The notes: generated by a model from the letters alone, not told the origin. A stretch of DNA of 40,058 bases from Candidatus Bathyarchaeota archaeon (GCA_030608565.1 JAUWDY010000015.1:1-40058); one strand, 5' to 3'; shown: positions 16,095 to 25,072, counted from the stretch's first letter. Numbers and translations: made by a program.

Positions 16095-17494
16095 GTAAGC
16101 CCAAACCCAAGGTTCGGAAAGAAGTCATTTCCATGTCCAAGCAAGGCCTTGAAGAACGCATCCAAAACTTCAACGAGGTGGCATTCGGCTACGCAGAGGA
16201 AGAAGCCGTGGCTGAAGCTGAAAGATGTCTGCAATGTAAAAAGGCCCCATGTGTGAAGGCATGCCCAGTGGAGGTGGACATTCCGGAATTCATAAGATTG
16301 ATTAAAGAACACAGGTTTGATGAAGCGATAAAGAAGGTTAAGGAAAAGAATAGCCTTCCAGCCATTTGTGGCAGGGTCTGCCCACAAGAGGAACAATGCC
16401 AAGCAGATTGCACGATGGGGAAAATCGGTGACCCGATTTCCGTTGGAAGATTAGAAAGGTTTGTGGCTGATTGGGAAAGAGAGCGTGGCTATGATGTTCC
16501 ACAAAAGTCTGCTTCTACAGGTAAGAGGGTGGCAATTGTAGGTGCAGGTCCGGCGGGTTTAACTGTTGCGGCGGACTTGACCAAGCTTGGACACGAGGTC
16601 GTCGTTTTTGAGGCTCTGAACAAGCCTGGGGGCGTACTTGTTTATGGGATTCCAGAGTTTCGGTTACCTAAAGCAATTGTCGCGGCTGAAGCTGAATACA
16701 TAGAGAAGTTAGGTGTTACTATCAAAACGAATGCAGTGATTGGAAAACTATACACTGTAGAGGAACTGCTTGAATCTTTTGACGCAGTTTTCGTAGGCAC
16801 AGGTGCGGGGCTTCCGCGCTTTATGAGAATACCTGGCGAAAACCTATGTGGGATCTACTCAGCCAACGAATTTCTAATACGTGTTAACCTGATGAAGGCA
16901 TACAAGTTTCCAGAATATGATACACCGGTATGGGTGGGAAAGAAGGTTGTGGTTATAGGTGGCGGGAACTCGGCTATGGACTCTGCGAGGTCAGCCCTTA
17001 GACTAGGAGCAGATGAAGTTTGGGTAGTTTACCGAAGATCGAGAAAGGAAATGCCGACTAGGATGGAAGAAGTAGAAAACGCTGAGGAAGAGGGAATAAA
17101 ATTCAAGTTTCTTTCTAATCCAGTTAGATATTTTGGCGATGAACGTAGCTGGGTAAAAGGAATAGAATGTATTGCGATGGAACTTGGAGAACCAGACGAG
17201 TCGGGACGCAGAAGACCTATTCCGATAAAAGGTTCCGAGTTTATTATTGATGTGGACACCGTGGTTGTAGCTATAGGGAACACTGCAAATCCATTAATTC
17301 AACAAACCACTGAAGGCCTTGAAGTCACTAAATGGGGTACAATAGTTGTTGATGAAGAAACTGGAAAAACCAGTAAGGAAGGAGTTTATGCGGGTGGAGA
17401 CATAGTTAGCGGCGTAGCCACAGTCATTAGCGCCATGGGAGCAGGCAAAAGAGCGGCAAGAGCCATACACGAATATTTGATGAACAAGAGATAG
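16091..17494 (+). CDS. nfnB: NfnB/SudA-like NADPH-ferredoxin subunit (GltD family)
   Basis: 467 residues, the normal NfnB/GltD length. The N-terminus carries the 4Fe-4S region CLQCKKAPCVKACPVEVDIP (C46/49/54/58) and CGRVCPQEEQCQADC. FAD-binding GAGPAG lies at about 151-156 with PGGVLVYGIPEFRL, NADPH-binding GGGNSAMDSARSALRLGA at about 290, then VYRRSRKEMP and the C-terminal GVYAGGDIVSG. All expected domains are present, unlike the truncated paralogue at 29437. As GltD it could serve glutamate synthase. Pairing with nfnA by an ATGA overlap supports the bifurcating transhydrogenase, which holds the bifurcating FAD in this subunit. It is the last gene of the 11810 operon; the next promoter follows at about 17558. 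Confidence 0.92.
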   Translation: MSKPKPKVRKEVISMSKQGLEERIQNFNEVAFGYAEEEAVAEAERCLQCKKAPCVKACPVEVDIPEFIRLIKEHRFDEAIKKVKEKNSLPAICGRVCPQEEQCQADCTMGKIGDPISVGRLERFVADWERERGYDVPQKSASTGKRVAIVGAGPAGLTVAADLTKLGHEVVVFEALNKPGGVLVYGIPEFRLPKAIVAAEAEYIEKLGVTIKTNAVIGKLYTVEELLESFDAVFVGTGAGLPRFMRIPGENLCGIYSANEFLIRVNLMKAYKFPEYDTPVWVGKKVVVIGGGNSAMDSARSALRLGADEVWVVYRRSRKEMPTRMEEVENAEEEGIKFKFLSNPVRYFGDERSWVKGIECIAMELGEPDESGRRRPIPIKGSEFIIDVDTVVVAIGNTANPLIQQTTEGLEVTKWGTIVVDEETGKTSKEGVYAGGDIVSGVATVISAMGAGKRAARAIHEYLMNKR

Positions 17495-17557
17495 CAAAGT
17501 TGCTCCAACTGATTTAGACTGTTGGGAAGGACGTTACAATTCTTCCACGTCGTTTGA

Positions 17558-17569
17558 GTTATATATAAC
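17558..17569 (+). promoter_or_regulatory. Palindromic TATA element before the sulfur-relay operon
   Basis: GTTATATATAAC is a perfect 12-base palindrome about 85 bases upstream of the tusA ATG. The predicted transcription start is near 17595. An AGGAG ribosome-binding site precedes the ATG. Confidence 0.5.
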
Positions 17570-17653
17570 ACATTCTTGATGTACATTCAAAAAGCTTAAA
17601 AGTGCCTTCCTTTTAGAAGGTATGTTTCATAGGAAAAAGGAGAACATCAAGAA

Positions 17654-17896
17654 ATGAGCTCAGATACAAAACCGACTGAAGTTTTGGATGTAAGAGGAGA
17701 AGTGTGTCCATACCCAGATGTAAAGACTCAGAAGAAAGTGAAGAGCATGAAATCAGGCGAGATACTAGAGGTTCTCGTTGATTATCCGCTATCTGCGGAG
17801 CGAATACCGCGATCAATGGAAAAGTCTGGACATGAGGTTCTGAAAGTGGACAAGAAAGGGACGAGCGACTGGAGCATACTAATAAAGGTAAAGTAG
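17654..17896 (+). CDS. tusA: TusA-family sulfur carrier
   Basis: An 80-residue protein with the family signature [18 protein letters not shown]18 in CPYP is the persulfide-carrying cysteine. TusA proteins relay sulfane sulfur between desulfurases, DsrE/TusBCD-type partners and downstream enzymes in the cytoplasm. Here it heads an operon with a YedE transporter and three DsrE-family subunits, the usual sulfur-import and relay grouping. In sulfur-oxidizing prokaryotes tusA and dsrE genes also accompany Hdr-like complexes, and Hdr genes flank this operon on both sides. Length and motif are normal. Confidence 0.92.
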   Translation: MSSDTKPTEVLDVRGEVCPYPDVKTQKKVKSMKSGEILEVLVDYPLSAERIPRSMEKSGHEVLKVDKKGTSDWSILIKVK

Positions 17897-17909
17897 AGAG
17901 GTAGAAACC

Positions 17910-18983
17910 TTGACTGATGTAGAACTAATGCTTTATGGGCTAGTCGTAGGGGCAATCTTCGGCTTTGTACTGCAACGTGGACGTTTCTGTATGAACTCAG
18001 CATTCAGAGATATCCTAGTGATGAAAGAATATACGCTGCTTAAGGCGGTTGCACTGGCAATACTTGTTCAGATGATTGGCTTCCACCTCATGGCAACAAT
18101 GGGATGGATTAGCCTAAATCCTAAACCATTGTTGTGGGGTGCAATGATTGTTGGCGGTTTCATTTTCGGAATAGGAATGGTTTTGGCTGCGGGATGTGCC
18201 AGCGGAACAACCTATAGAGTCGGAGAAGGCATGGTGGGATCTTTCGTCGCATTACTCGGCTTAATGATTGGTGCTGTTGTAACCAAGGTAGGCGCTTTGG
18301 CGTGGCTAGCTGCGGACTTGAAATCTGGCATCTTCAAGACGATAACTACAGGTGATTTGGGAGTTGACCCTGGACCTTTACTTAAAGAAGGAAGCACAAG
18401 TCTAACATTAGCCAATATATTCGATTTAGATCCGTGGATTTTCGTGGCGATTATAGCTGTTGTCATTCTGGCTGCTCTAGTATGGAAACGTGGAGGCGAA
18501 GAAACCAAGGTGGAAGGAACACTGTCCGAAAGAATATTCAAGAAAGGTTGGAACTGGTGGGTCACAGGCATTGCTATAGGAATCATTGGCATGATAACCT
18601 TCTGGACTTTCAAGAACTATGCTTTAGGGATTTCCGGTGGATGGTTCGGTTTTCTGAATGCTTTGATAACCGGTGAACTTCACAGATTATCCCCAGAGAT
18701 GCTAAACTGGTTCACGTTCCTAGTAATTGGTGTGGTAGGTGGTGCTGCTATTGCCGCTGTCATCGCTGGTGAGTTTAAGTTAAGGGCACCAGATGCAAGG
18801 CGACTGTTACAACAGTTTGTCGGTGGATTACTTATGGGCATAGGCGCTATCATTGGAACAGCATGCAACATTGGACACATATTAAGTGGCATACCTCAAC
18901 TATCACTAGGCAGCATGCTCGGCGGGGCATTCATCATTCTAGGATGCTGGGTAACCGCTTACATCATGTTCATGAGAGGATAA
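17910..18983 (+). CDS. yedE: YeeE/YedE-family sulfur-compound transporter
   Basis: A 357-residue integral membrane protein with about nine to ten hydrophobic segments. The family-typical half-repeats are visible: GFVLQRGRFCMNSAFRD near the N-terminus, AAGCASGTTYRVGEG in the first half, and GTACNIGHILSG near the C-terminus. The cysteines in these re-entrant loops conduct thiosulfate or related sulfur species in characterised members. The start is TTG at 17910 with GAGGT upstream, 13 bases after tusA. It probably imports thiosulfate, or a persulfide-type substrate, that is handed to TusA. The substrate is inferred from family and context only. Confidence 0.9.
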   Translation: MTDVELMLYGLVVGAIFGFVLQRGRFCMNSAFRDILVMKEYTLLKAVALAILVQMIGFHLMATMGWISLNPKPLLWGAMIVGGFIFGIGMVLAAGCASGTTYRVGEGMVGSFVALLGLMIGAVVTKVGALAWLAADLKSGIFKTITTGDLGVDPGPLLKEGSTSLTLANIFDLDPWIFVAIIAVVILAALVWKRGGEETKVEGTLSERIFKKGWNWWVTGIAIGIIGMITFWTFKNYALGISGGWFGFLNALITGELHRLSPEMLNWFTFLVIGVVGGAAIAAVIAGEFKLRAPDARRLLQQFVGGLLMGIGAIIGTACNIGHILSGIPQLSLGSMLGGAFIILGCWVTAYIMFMRG

Positions 18984-18984
18984 G

Positions 18985-19332
18985 ATGCCAACCCTAGGTT
19001 TCCTCTTTTTTTCAGGACCTTACCAATCTGAAAGTCCAGAAACAACAATCGAACTAGCAAAAGCTGCATTGGAAAAAGGCATGAAAGTCAAGATCTTCTG
19101 CTACATGGATGCAGTTAACTGTGTGAAAACAGGGCAAAAGAAGGTTCCAGGCGTAATGAACATAGAAGAACAATTCAGAGAACTAATTGCGAAAGGAGCA
19201 GAAGTTCGCTTATGCACACTCTGCATGCTTGTACGAGGAACAAGAGACTACATTGAGGGCGCTAAGAGGGCTGGAACACCCGATGTTGCAGACATTGTGG
19301 AAGAATCCGACAGAGTTCTAGTAATCTTTTGA
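18985..19332 (+). CDS. dsrE: DsrE/TusD-like sulfur relay subunit
   Basis: A protein of 115 residues with the DsrE fold opening (LGFLFFSGPYQSESPETTIE), a conserved helix (ALEKGMKVKIFCYMDAV), and RLCTLCMLVRG, where C77 or C80 sits at the active-site position of TusD/DsrE. It begins one base after the yedE stop, so it is translationally coupled. It would accept persulfide sulfur from TusA or pass it on, as part of a DsrEFH-type heteromultimer with the next two genes. Confidence 0.82.
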   Translation: MPTLGFLFFSGPYQSESPETTIELAKAALEKGMKVKIFCYMDAVNCVKTGQKKVPGVMNIEEQFRELIAKGAEVRLCTLCMLVRGTRDYIEGAKRAGTPDVADIVEESDRVLVIF

Positions 19333-19346
19333 GGGGTGGAAGAAGC

Positions 19347-19682
19347 ATGTCTAAAAAGATTGTTGTTATATTGAGGAAGCCTCCACACGGCTCTCTGTTT
19401 CCAGCTGAGGGTTTAAGAGTGGCTGTAGCAATCAGTGCATCTGAAACTAAAGTTGTTTCCATAGGGGACAGCGTATATGCATTTCTGAAAAAAACTGACA
19501 TGACACTTTACAAGCACCATCTAGATTTCTTGAAGGAAACCGAAGTACCAGTACTGATTGACAAGGATTCGCTGGAAGGGCGTAAGCTAACTGAAGGAGA
19601 TTTGGTGGAGGGTGTCACGGTGAAAGAACGTGATGAAATCCTCAACGTAATAGCTGAAGCAGACGCTACGCTAACATTTTAG
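19347..19682 (+). CDS. dsrF: DsrF/TusC-like sulfur relay subunit
   Basis: A 111-residue protein from ATG 19347, with GGGGTGG shortly upstream; a TTG start at 19329 would overlap dsrE and add six residues. IVVILRKPPHGSLFPAEGLR and AVAISASETKVVSIGDSVYA match the TusC/DsrF half of the DsrE superfamily, with VLIDKDSLEGR before the last strand. It contains no cysteine, which is usual for this non-catalytic subunit. Its position between the DsrE- and DsrH-like genes supports the assignment. Confidence 0.8.
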   Translation: MSKKIVVILRKPPHGSLFPAEGLRVAVAISASETKVVSIGDSVYAFLKKTDMTLYKHHLDFLKETEVPVLIDKDSLEGRKLTEGDLVEGVTVKERDEILNVIAEADATLTF

Positions 19683-19692
19683 GTGATGCATT

Positions 19693-19995
19693 ATGGCTAA
19701 GATACTTTATTTCGTAACAGACATGGACCCAATGAGTATGAGACTTGCTTTAGAACATAAAGACAGTGAAGTTGGAATATGTCTGCTGCAAGATGCAGTT
19801 TACTTTGGATGCAAAGGAAGAAAAGGAAATGGAACACTGGTCGAAGCGAAAAAACGAGGTATCCGCGTCTTCGCGGCCAAGAAAGATGTTGAACTGCGAG
19901 GTTTGACGAGCATGCTTTACCCAGATATCAAGGTTCTGGACTATGGCGAAATAATAGACTTGGTCCTCGATTTCGAACGAATAGTCAACATTTAG
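19693..19995 (+). CDS. dsrH: DsrH/TusB-like sulfur relay subunit
   Basis: 100 residues, typical for TusB/DsrH. VGICLLQDAVYFGCKGR resembles the family core, and LDYGEIIDLVLDFERIVNI its C-terminal helix. Third of three adjacent DsrE-family genes, it completes an EFH trio. In characterised systems only the E and H subunits carry functional cysteines; here C31 and C40 are candidates. A T-rich terminator follows at once. Confidence 0.8.
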   Translation: MAKILYFVTDMDPMSMRLALEHKDSEVGICLLQDAVYFGCKGRKGNGTLVEAKKRGIRVFAAKKDVELRGLTSMLYPDIKVLDYGEIIDLVLDFERIVNI

Positions 19996-19999
19996 TCCT

Positions 20000-20051
20000 C
20001 CCTTTTTTCTAAGGGTGCGCAAAAACCTTCGCGGTTTTCTTCGCGTGCACC
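20000..20051 (+). terminator. T-tract terminator followed by a hairpin
   Basis: CCCTTTTTTCT follows the dsrH stop. Immediately after it, GGTGC (20014-20018) pairs with GCACC (20047-20051), and inside them AAAACC-TTCGC-GGTTTT forms a 6-base stem. The tract probably ends the sulfur operon; the role of the hairpin is unclear. Confidence 0.5.
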
Positions 20052-20093
20052 AAATGTCATTGTCTTTAGGTTTATGTTTGGATTAAGCGTTTT

Positions 20094-20132
20094 CTATATA
20101 GAACTATGCGTTTTCGACTTATAATTTATAAG
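20094..20132 (+). promoter_or_regulatory. Promoter region of the mvh-hdr operon
   Basis: Two TATA-like elements are present: CTATATA at 20094-20100 and a perfect palindrome, CTTATAATTTATAAG, at 20118-20132. Either would start transcription inside the longest possible mvhG reading frame, which supports the downstream start at 20220. Confidence 0.45.
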
Positions 20133-20219
20133 CAAACTAACCAAATACCTAATGAAATAAAACAAATACGTTTATACGTCATGCGTGCATTAAACGAATT
20201 TCTCGCGAATGGTGATCCT

Positions 20220-21167
20220 ATGGTAGAGGAAAAACTGAAATTCGCTTTCTACTGGGCTGCTAGTTGCGGAGGCTGCGAAATAGCGGTGTTGGACATAAAC
20301 GAAAAAATCCTAGATGTCGTTGCTAAAGCAGATATTGTCTTTTGGCCAGTCGCTATAGACATCAAATACAAAGATGTGGAAGCAATGCCCGACAAATACA
20401 TAGATGTCTGCTTCTTCAACGGTGCTATTAGAAACGAAGAGCAGGAACACATGGCTAAACTCTTGAGAAAAAAATCAAAGGTCCTCGTAGCCTTCGGCTC
20501 ATGCGCCTGTGACGGCTGCGTCGTTGGTCTTGGAAATCTCTGGGACAAAGAAACAATCTTTGAACGAGCGTACTTTGAAACGCCCTCGACGAAAAATCCT
20601 GAATCAGTGACACCAAAAACTTCCGTCAGAGTCAAAGAAGGAGAGCTGGAACTGCCTGAATTCTATGACACTGTCAAAACCCTAGGTCAGACTGTAGACG
20701 TGGACTATTTTCTCTCCGGTTGCCCACCACCAATTCCTTGCATACTTCAAGCGGTAGAAGCGATATTCAACAATAAGTTGCCTCCAAAAGGATCAAGTTT
20801 GTTGCCGAACAAGTCCATTTGCGATGAATGCCCACGAGAGAAAAAGGACAGAAAGCTTTCTGAAATAAAGAGGATTTACGAAATCGACGACGACCTAAAA
20901 ACTTGTTTTTTGGATCAAGGGGTGATATGTATGGGTCCAGCAACACGAGCGGGCTGCGGCGCACAGTGCCCAAACGTAAACGTTCCTTGCACCGGTTGTG
21001 ATGGGCCAGGCCCTCTAGTAACAGATCAAGGCGCCGCCATAACAAGCGCGCTTGCATCAATCGCCACCGATCTCAAGGTCATTGAGCAGGCAGTGGACCC
21101 CATAGGAACCTTCTACAAGTATTCTCTTGCTAACTCCATTCTCCGAAGGAGAGTGATCAAAAAATGA
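20220..21167 (+). CDS. mvhG: F420-non-reducing [NiFe] hydrogenase small subunit (MvhG type)
   Basis: About 315 residues from ATG 20220, which has GGTGATC four bases upstream and puts the protein directly at KLKFAFYWAASCGGCE, the normal N-terminus. Frames from 20106 or 20181 would include promoter sequence. Cysteines of the proximal cluster (CGGCE, FGSCACDGC, SGCPPP) and of the extra clusters (CDECPREKKD, GCGAQCPNVNVPCTGCDGP) are all present. MvhG carries electrons from the Ni-Fe site to MvhD and HdrA in the cytoplasm. Its stop overlaps mvhA by four bases. The electron acceptor here is presumably the MvhD domain fused to the HdrA at 22631. Confidence 0.93.
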   Translation: MVEEKLKFAFYWAASCGGCEIAVLDINEKILDVVAKADIVFWPVAIDIKYKDVEAMPDKYIDVCFFNGAIRNEEQEHMAKLLRKKSKVLVAFGSCACDGCVVGLGNLWDKETIFERAYFETPSTKNPESVTPKTSVRVKEGELELPEFYDTVKTLGQTVDVDYFLSGCPPPIPCILQAVEAIFNNKLPPKGSSLLPNKSICDECPREKKDRKLSEIKRIYEIDDDLKTCFLDQGVICMGPATRAGCGAQCPNVNVPCTGCDGPGPLVTDQGAAITSALASIATDLKVIEQAVDPIGTFYKYSLANSILRRRVIKK

Positions 21168-22621
21168 AAGAAATAGTCATAAACCCAGTCACAAGACTGG
21201 AAGGCCATGGAAAAATAACAATATTCCTAAACGACGAAGGAAACGTAGAAAACGCCTACTTTCAAGTCCCAGAACTCAGAGGCTTCGAGAAGTTCTGTGA
21301 AGGACGAAGAGCAGAAGACCTACCAATAATAACCACCAGAATCTGTGGCGTCTGCCCAGTTGCTCATCACATGGCGGCTGCAAAGGCCTTAGACGCAGCG
21401 TTCAATGTAGAACCGACTGAAACGGCTAAGAAATTGCGAGAGCTGGAATATTGTGCCTATTTTATCTACGATCACATACTCCATTTCTATTTCTTGGGAG
21501 GCCCGGATTTCGTCGTGGGGCCAGATGCTCCACCAGCAAAAAGAAACATCCTGGGGGTGATAGAGAAGACGGGCTTGGAAATTGCCAAAGAAGTAATAAA
21601 ACACAGAGCCTATGGACAGAAAATCACAGGCATGATCGGAGGCAGACCAACTCATCCCGTGAGTGCATGTCTGCCAGGCGGAATTTCAAAGGCATTGTCT
21701 GAAGAGGAAAGGCAAGAAATCGAAAAAATGCTTAGAAGCTGCGGCGAGTTTGCCAAGTTTTCTCTGAAACTCTTTGAGGATATCGTTCTCAAAAACGTTG
21801 ACTATGTAAACTTGATCAAAAGCGAGCCTTACACCTTAAAGACCTATTATATGGGCACAGTTGATAAAAACAACAAAGTAAACTTCTATGATGGCGACAT
21901 ACGAGTAGTCGACCAAGAAGGTAAGGAATTCGTCAAGTTCACGCCTTCAGAATATTTGAACATCATCGAAGAACATGTTGAACCATGGACCTACGTCAAA
22001 CTGCCATATCTCAAGAAAATCGGATGGAAAGGCTTGGTTGACGGTCCAGAAAGCGGAATCTACAGAGTTGGACCTTTAGGAAGATTGAATGCTGCGGACG
22101 GTATGGCAACACCCAAAGCACAAGAAGAGTACGAGAGGATGTACAAAACCCTCGGCGGAAAACCAGTTCACGCCACCTTGGCTTTTCACTGGGCTCGACT
22201 GATAGAGCTCATGTATGCAACCGAAAGAGCCTTGGAATTAGTCACAGACAAAGGGATAACGAGCAAAGATATCAAGAACAAACCTGGAAAGCCCGGCGAA
22301 GGAGTTGGAATAGTCGAGGCTGCTAGGGGAACCTTGATTCACCATTATATACTGGATGAAAAAGCCTTAGCCAAGAAAGTTAACTTGGTCGTGGCTACAA
22401 CTCACAATGCACCGGGCATTTGCATGTCCGTAAAAAATGCTGCAAAAGGCCTTATACACAACGGTAAAGTCAGCGATGGACTGCTGAACATGGTGGAGAT
22501 GGCCTTCAGAGCCTACGATCCATGCTTTGCCTGTGCAACCCACTTCGCCATCGGTAAGATGCCTTTAGAGGTTAAGATTTACGATAACGAGAAACAGCTC
22601 TTAAAAACGATAAGAAGGTAA
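21164..22621 (+). CDS. mvhA: F420-non-reducing [NiFe] hydrogenase large subunit (MvhA type)
   Basis: 485 residues. The N-terminal Ni-binding motif is RICGVCPVAHH and the C-terminal one DPCFACATH, giving the four cysteines that hold the Ni-Fe centre. LEGHGKI near the N-terminus is also typical. About two dozen residues follow the last histidine (ending LKTIRR). This is the kind of C-terminal extension removed by a maturation protease, so the enzyme is of the processed type. No maturation protease gene is in the window, but hypF begins at its left edge. It oxidises or produces H2 for the adjacent HdrABC. Confidence 0.95.
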   Translation: MKEIVINPVTRLEGHGKITIFLNDEGNVENAYFQVPELRGFEKFCEGRRAEDLPIITTRICGVCPVAHHMAAAKALDAAFNVEPTETAKKLRELEYCAYFIYDHILHFYFLGGPDFVVGPDAPPAKRNILGVIEKTGLEIAKEVIKHRAYGQKITGMIGGRPTHPVSACLPGGISKALSEEERQEIEKMLRSCGEFAKFSLKLFEDIVLKNVDYVNLIKSEPYTLKTYYMGTVDKNNKVNFYDGDIRVVDQEGKEFVKFTPSEYLNIIEEHVEPWTYVKLPYLKKIGWKGLVDGPESGIYRVGPLGRLNAADGMATPKAQEEYERMYKTLGGKPVHATLAFHWARLIELMYATERALELVTDKGITSKDIKNKPGKPGEGVGIVEAARGTLIHHYILDEKALAKKVNLVVATTHNAPGICMSVKNAAKGLIHNGKVSDGLLNMVEMAFRAYDPCFACATHFAIGKMPLEVKIYDNEKQLLKTIRR

Positions 22622-22630
22622 GGGATTAAA

Positions 22631-25051
22631 ATGAACGAAGTAAAAGTCGGAGTATTCCTATCTGACTGCGGAAACCAACTCTCTAAAATTCTAGACTTCA
22701 ACGCTCTAACCAATTATGTGAAAGACGTTTCAGATGTGGTTCTCGTCAAGAGAAACAGTGAGTTTTGGCGTGGCGAAGGATTACGGATCATCGTGGACGC
22801 TGTTAAAGGTGGAAAAATAAACCGAGTAGTCGTTGCGGAGAGTCTCCCGAAGCTAAGCGAAGTGAGCATCGTTCAAGCAGTTGAAGAGGCGGGTCTCAAT
22901 CCCTATCTAGTGGAAGTCATTGACCTCAAAGACCATTGTGCGTGGCCTCATCGGGAAACACCAAAAGAAGCCACAGAGAAAGCCAAGGCCATGCTCCTAG
23001 CCGCCACAGAACGCGCCAAGCTTCTCGAACCCATAGAGAAACTCGAGTTTCCAGCCCTCAAATCTGTCCTGGTCATAGGCGGAGGAATAGCTGGTATGCA
23101 GGCAGCTGTAGATCTGGCGGATTTGGGATTCGAAGTAGACTTGGTTGAAAAAGAGCCGTTTCTCGGTGGCTTGGCTGCTCGTGCGGGCCGATTCTTCCCT
23201 ACGGATGATTGTGCGATCTGTATACAGTCCCCGGCCTCAGATGTGAAAACCATTACTCACACCTCTCGGAAGTGCGTATATCGTTCTGGCTTCACTGAGA
23301 TTCCCAACTTAAACATACTTGCCAATTCGAAAGTCGTTGGTGTTGAAGGGGTCCCTGGGAACTACAAGGTTACGATAGAGAAGAAACCGAGATATGTTAA
23401 CGAGCTGAAATGTGTTCGTTGTGATCTGTGCACTCCTGTTTGCCCCGTGGAAGTGCCAGATGAATACAATGCGAAGTTGAAAACCCGCAAAGCCATTTAC
23501 ATGATCACCCCGAACGTTCATCCCCCTGTCTACGTCATCGATGAAAGCGTCTGCAAATTTCGCGACTGTGCCAAATGTGTTGAGGTTTGTCCGACCGACG
23601 CCATTGAACTGGACCAGAAAATCGAGCGGGTAACCCTGAACGTAGGCAGCATTATAGTAGCCACGGGTTTCCAAGAGTTCGATTCCAGCGTCATAAAGGA
23701 GTATCACTACGGCGACTACCCAGATGTCATAACCAATCTTGAACTCGCAAGGATGATCGACGGCTTCGGCCCCACAGGTGGCACGATAATAAAGCCTTCA
23801 GACCGCAAACCTGCCAAGAAAATTGTTATGGTTCAATGTGTCGGCTCGCGAGACAGGCGATGGAATCCATATTGCTCGAGCATCTGCTGTATGATCTCTC
23901 TAAAACACGCCTCACTGATCAAAACAGCCTATCCCGACACAGACGTTACCGTATGCTACATAGACATAAGAACCACTGGAAGAGAGCACGAATATTACTA
24001 TGAACGGGCCAGAGAGATGGGCGTAAAGTTTGTTAAAGGTAGACCAAGCGAAATCTCACGGGATCCAGAGACGGGCAGGTTAATCGTCGATGTTGAGGAT
24101 GAACTTCTGAAAAGGTTCTTGGAATTAGATGCTGATCTTGTTGTATTGGCCCCTGCTATGGTACCAGCGGAAGGCACGAAGGAGCTAGCCGAGATTCTAG
24201 GCCTTGAGTTGGAGGAAGACGGCTTCTTCAAGGAATATAACGCGAAACTAAGGCCAACAGAGACCAAGCTAAGAGGTATGTATCTCTGCGGAGGAGCAAC
24301 TTTCCCAAAGGACGCACCGACAACTTCACTGCATGCTCACTCTGCGGCTATGAAGGCTGCGAAGTTCTTGATCACCGGCAAGATAGTTAAGGATCAGAGA
24401 ACGGCTGTGGTCAATGAAGAATATTGTGGTGATTGTGAGTTCTGTCCGGTGACTTGTCCTTATGGCGCGATAAGTTTGGAGCCAACGAGTGAAGATCACA
24501 TCGTCGCTCGGATATCTGACCTCCTGTGTGAAGGATGTGGTATTTGCGTGGGAACTTGTCCACTCAACGCTATTGAGCTTAGGCATTCAAGGCCAAACCA
24601 GATGCTAGCTCAGATGAAAGCACTTATGTCCATAAACGGAACATCGAAGCCCTTGATACTGACTATATGTTGTTCAGAATGTGGCCACGCCGCCGTAGAC
24701 TCTTCTGGCATGGCTATGATGCAGTATCCAGCTAACGTAAGGGTCATGAAGGTTCCTTGCACAGGAATTCTGCAGGTTCACCAATTTCTAGAGGCTTTTA
24801 AAGTGGGCGCTCAAGGAGTGATGGTTGTGGGATGCAAAAGTGATGGTTGCCACTACGAGGTCGGTAGCCAGCAGGCTGAAAAGAAGGTGGCGCTTGCCAG
24901 AATGTTGTTGAAGGAATATGGTATAGAGCCAGAAAGGTTGGAGATGTTCAATATGGTGTACATTGAAGGCGACAAGTTCGCTGAGGCTGCGCAAACGATG
25001 ACTGAGAGATTGAAGAAATTGGGTAAACTGCAGTTAATGGAAGGCTCTTGA
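22631..25051 (+). CDS. hdrA: HdrA fused to MvhD, hydrogenase-linked
   Basis: 806 residues. The N-terminal HdrA domain is degenerate: of the five conserved cysteines only those in LSDCGN (C13) and DHCAWPH remain, so its cluster is probably absent. The FAD domain has GGGIAGMQ and the CxxC in DDCAICIQSP, followed by an insertion relative to the other copies. The inserted ferredoxin (CVRCDLCTPVC, CAKCVEVC), CVGSRDR and two C-terminal 4Fe-4S motifs (CGDCEFCPVTC, CEGCGICVGTC) follow. The MvhD domain keeps cysteines in CCSECGHAA, PCTG and GCKSDGCHY. A physical HdrA-MvhD fusion beside mvhGA and hdrCB suggests one H2-driven HdrABC-Mvh complex, bifurcating electrons to ferredoxin and a disulfide-type acceptor. 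Confidence 0.93.
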   Translation: MNEVKVGVFLSDCGNQLSKILDFNALTNYVKDVSDVVLVKRNSEFWRGEGLRIIVDAVKGGKINRVVVAESLPKLSEVSIVQAVEEAGLNPYLVEVIDLKDHCAWPHRETPKEATEKAKAMLLAATERAKLLEPIEKLEFPALKSVLVIGGGIAGMQAAVDLADLGFEVDLVEKEPFLGGLAARAGRFFPTDDCAICIQSPASDVKTITHTSRKCVYRSGFTEIPNLNILANSKVVGVEGVPGNYKVTIEKKPRYVNELKCVRCDLCTPVCPVEVPDEYNAKLKTRKAIYMITPNVHPPVYVIDESVCKFRDCAKCVEVCPTDAIELDQKIERVTLNVGSIIVATGFQEFDSSVIKEYHYGDYPDVITNLELARMIDGFGPTGGTIIKPSDRKPAKKIVMVQCVGSRDRRWNPYCSSICCMISLKHASLIKTAYPDTDVTVCYIDIRTTGREHEYYYERAREMGVKFVKGRPSEISRDPETGRLIVDVEDELLKRFLELDADLVVLAPAMVPAEGTKELAEILGLELEEDGFFKEYNAKLRPTETKLRGMYLCGGATFPKDAPTTSLHAHSAAMKAAKFLITGKIVKDQRTAVVNEEYCGDCEFCPVTCPYGAISLEPTSEDHIVARISDLLCEGCGICVGTCPLNAIELRHSRPNQMLAQMKALMSINGTSKPLILTICCSECGHAAVDSSGMAMMQYPANVRVMKVPCTGILQVHQFLEAFKVGAQGVMVVGCKSDGCHYEVGSQQAEKKVALARMLLKEYGIEPERLEMFNMVYIEGDKFAEAAQTMTERLKKLGKLQLMEGS

Positions 25052-25072
25052 GAGGAAACGAGGCGAACTAGA

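Noticed and set aside
20106-20219. Longer mvhG start at 20106.
   Set aside because: The extra residues do not resemble hydrogenase small subunits, two TATA-like elements lie inside or just before it, and ATG 20220 has a good ribosome-binding site.
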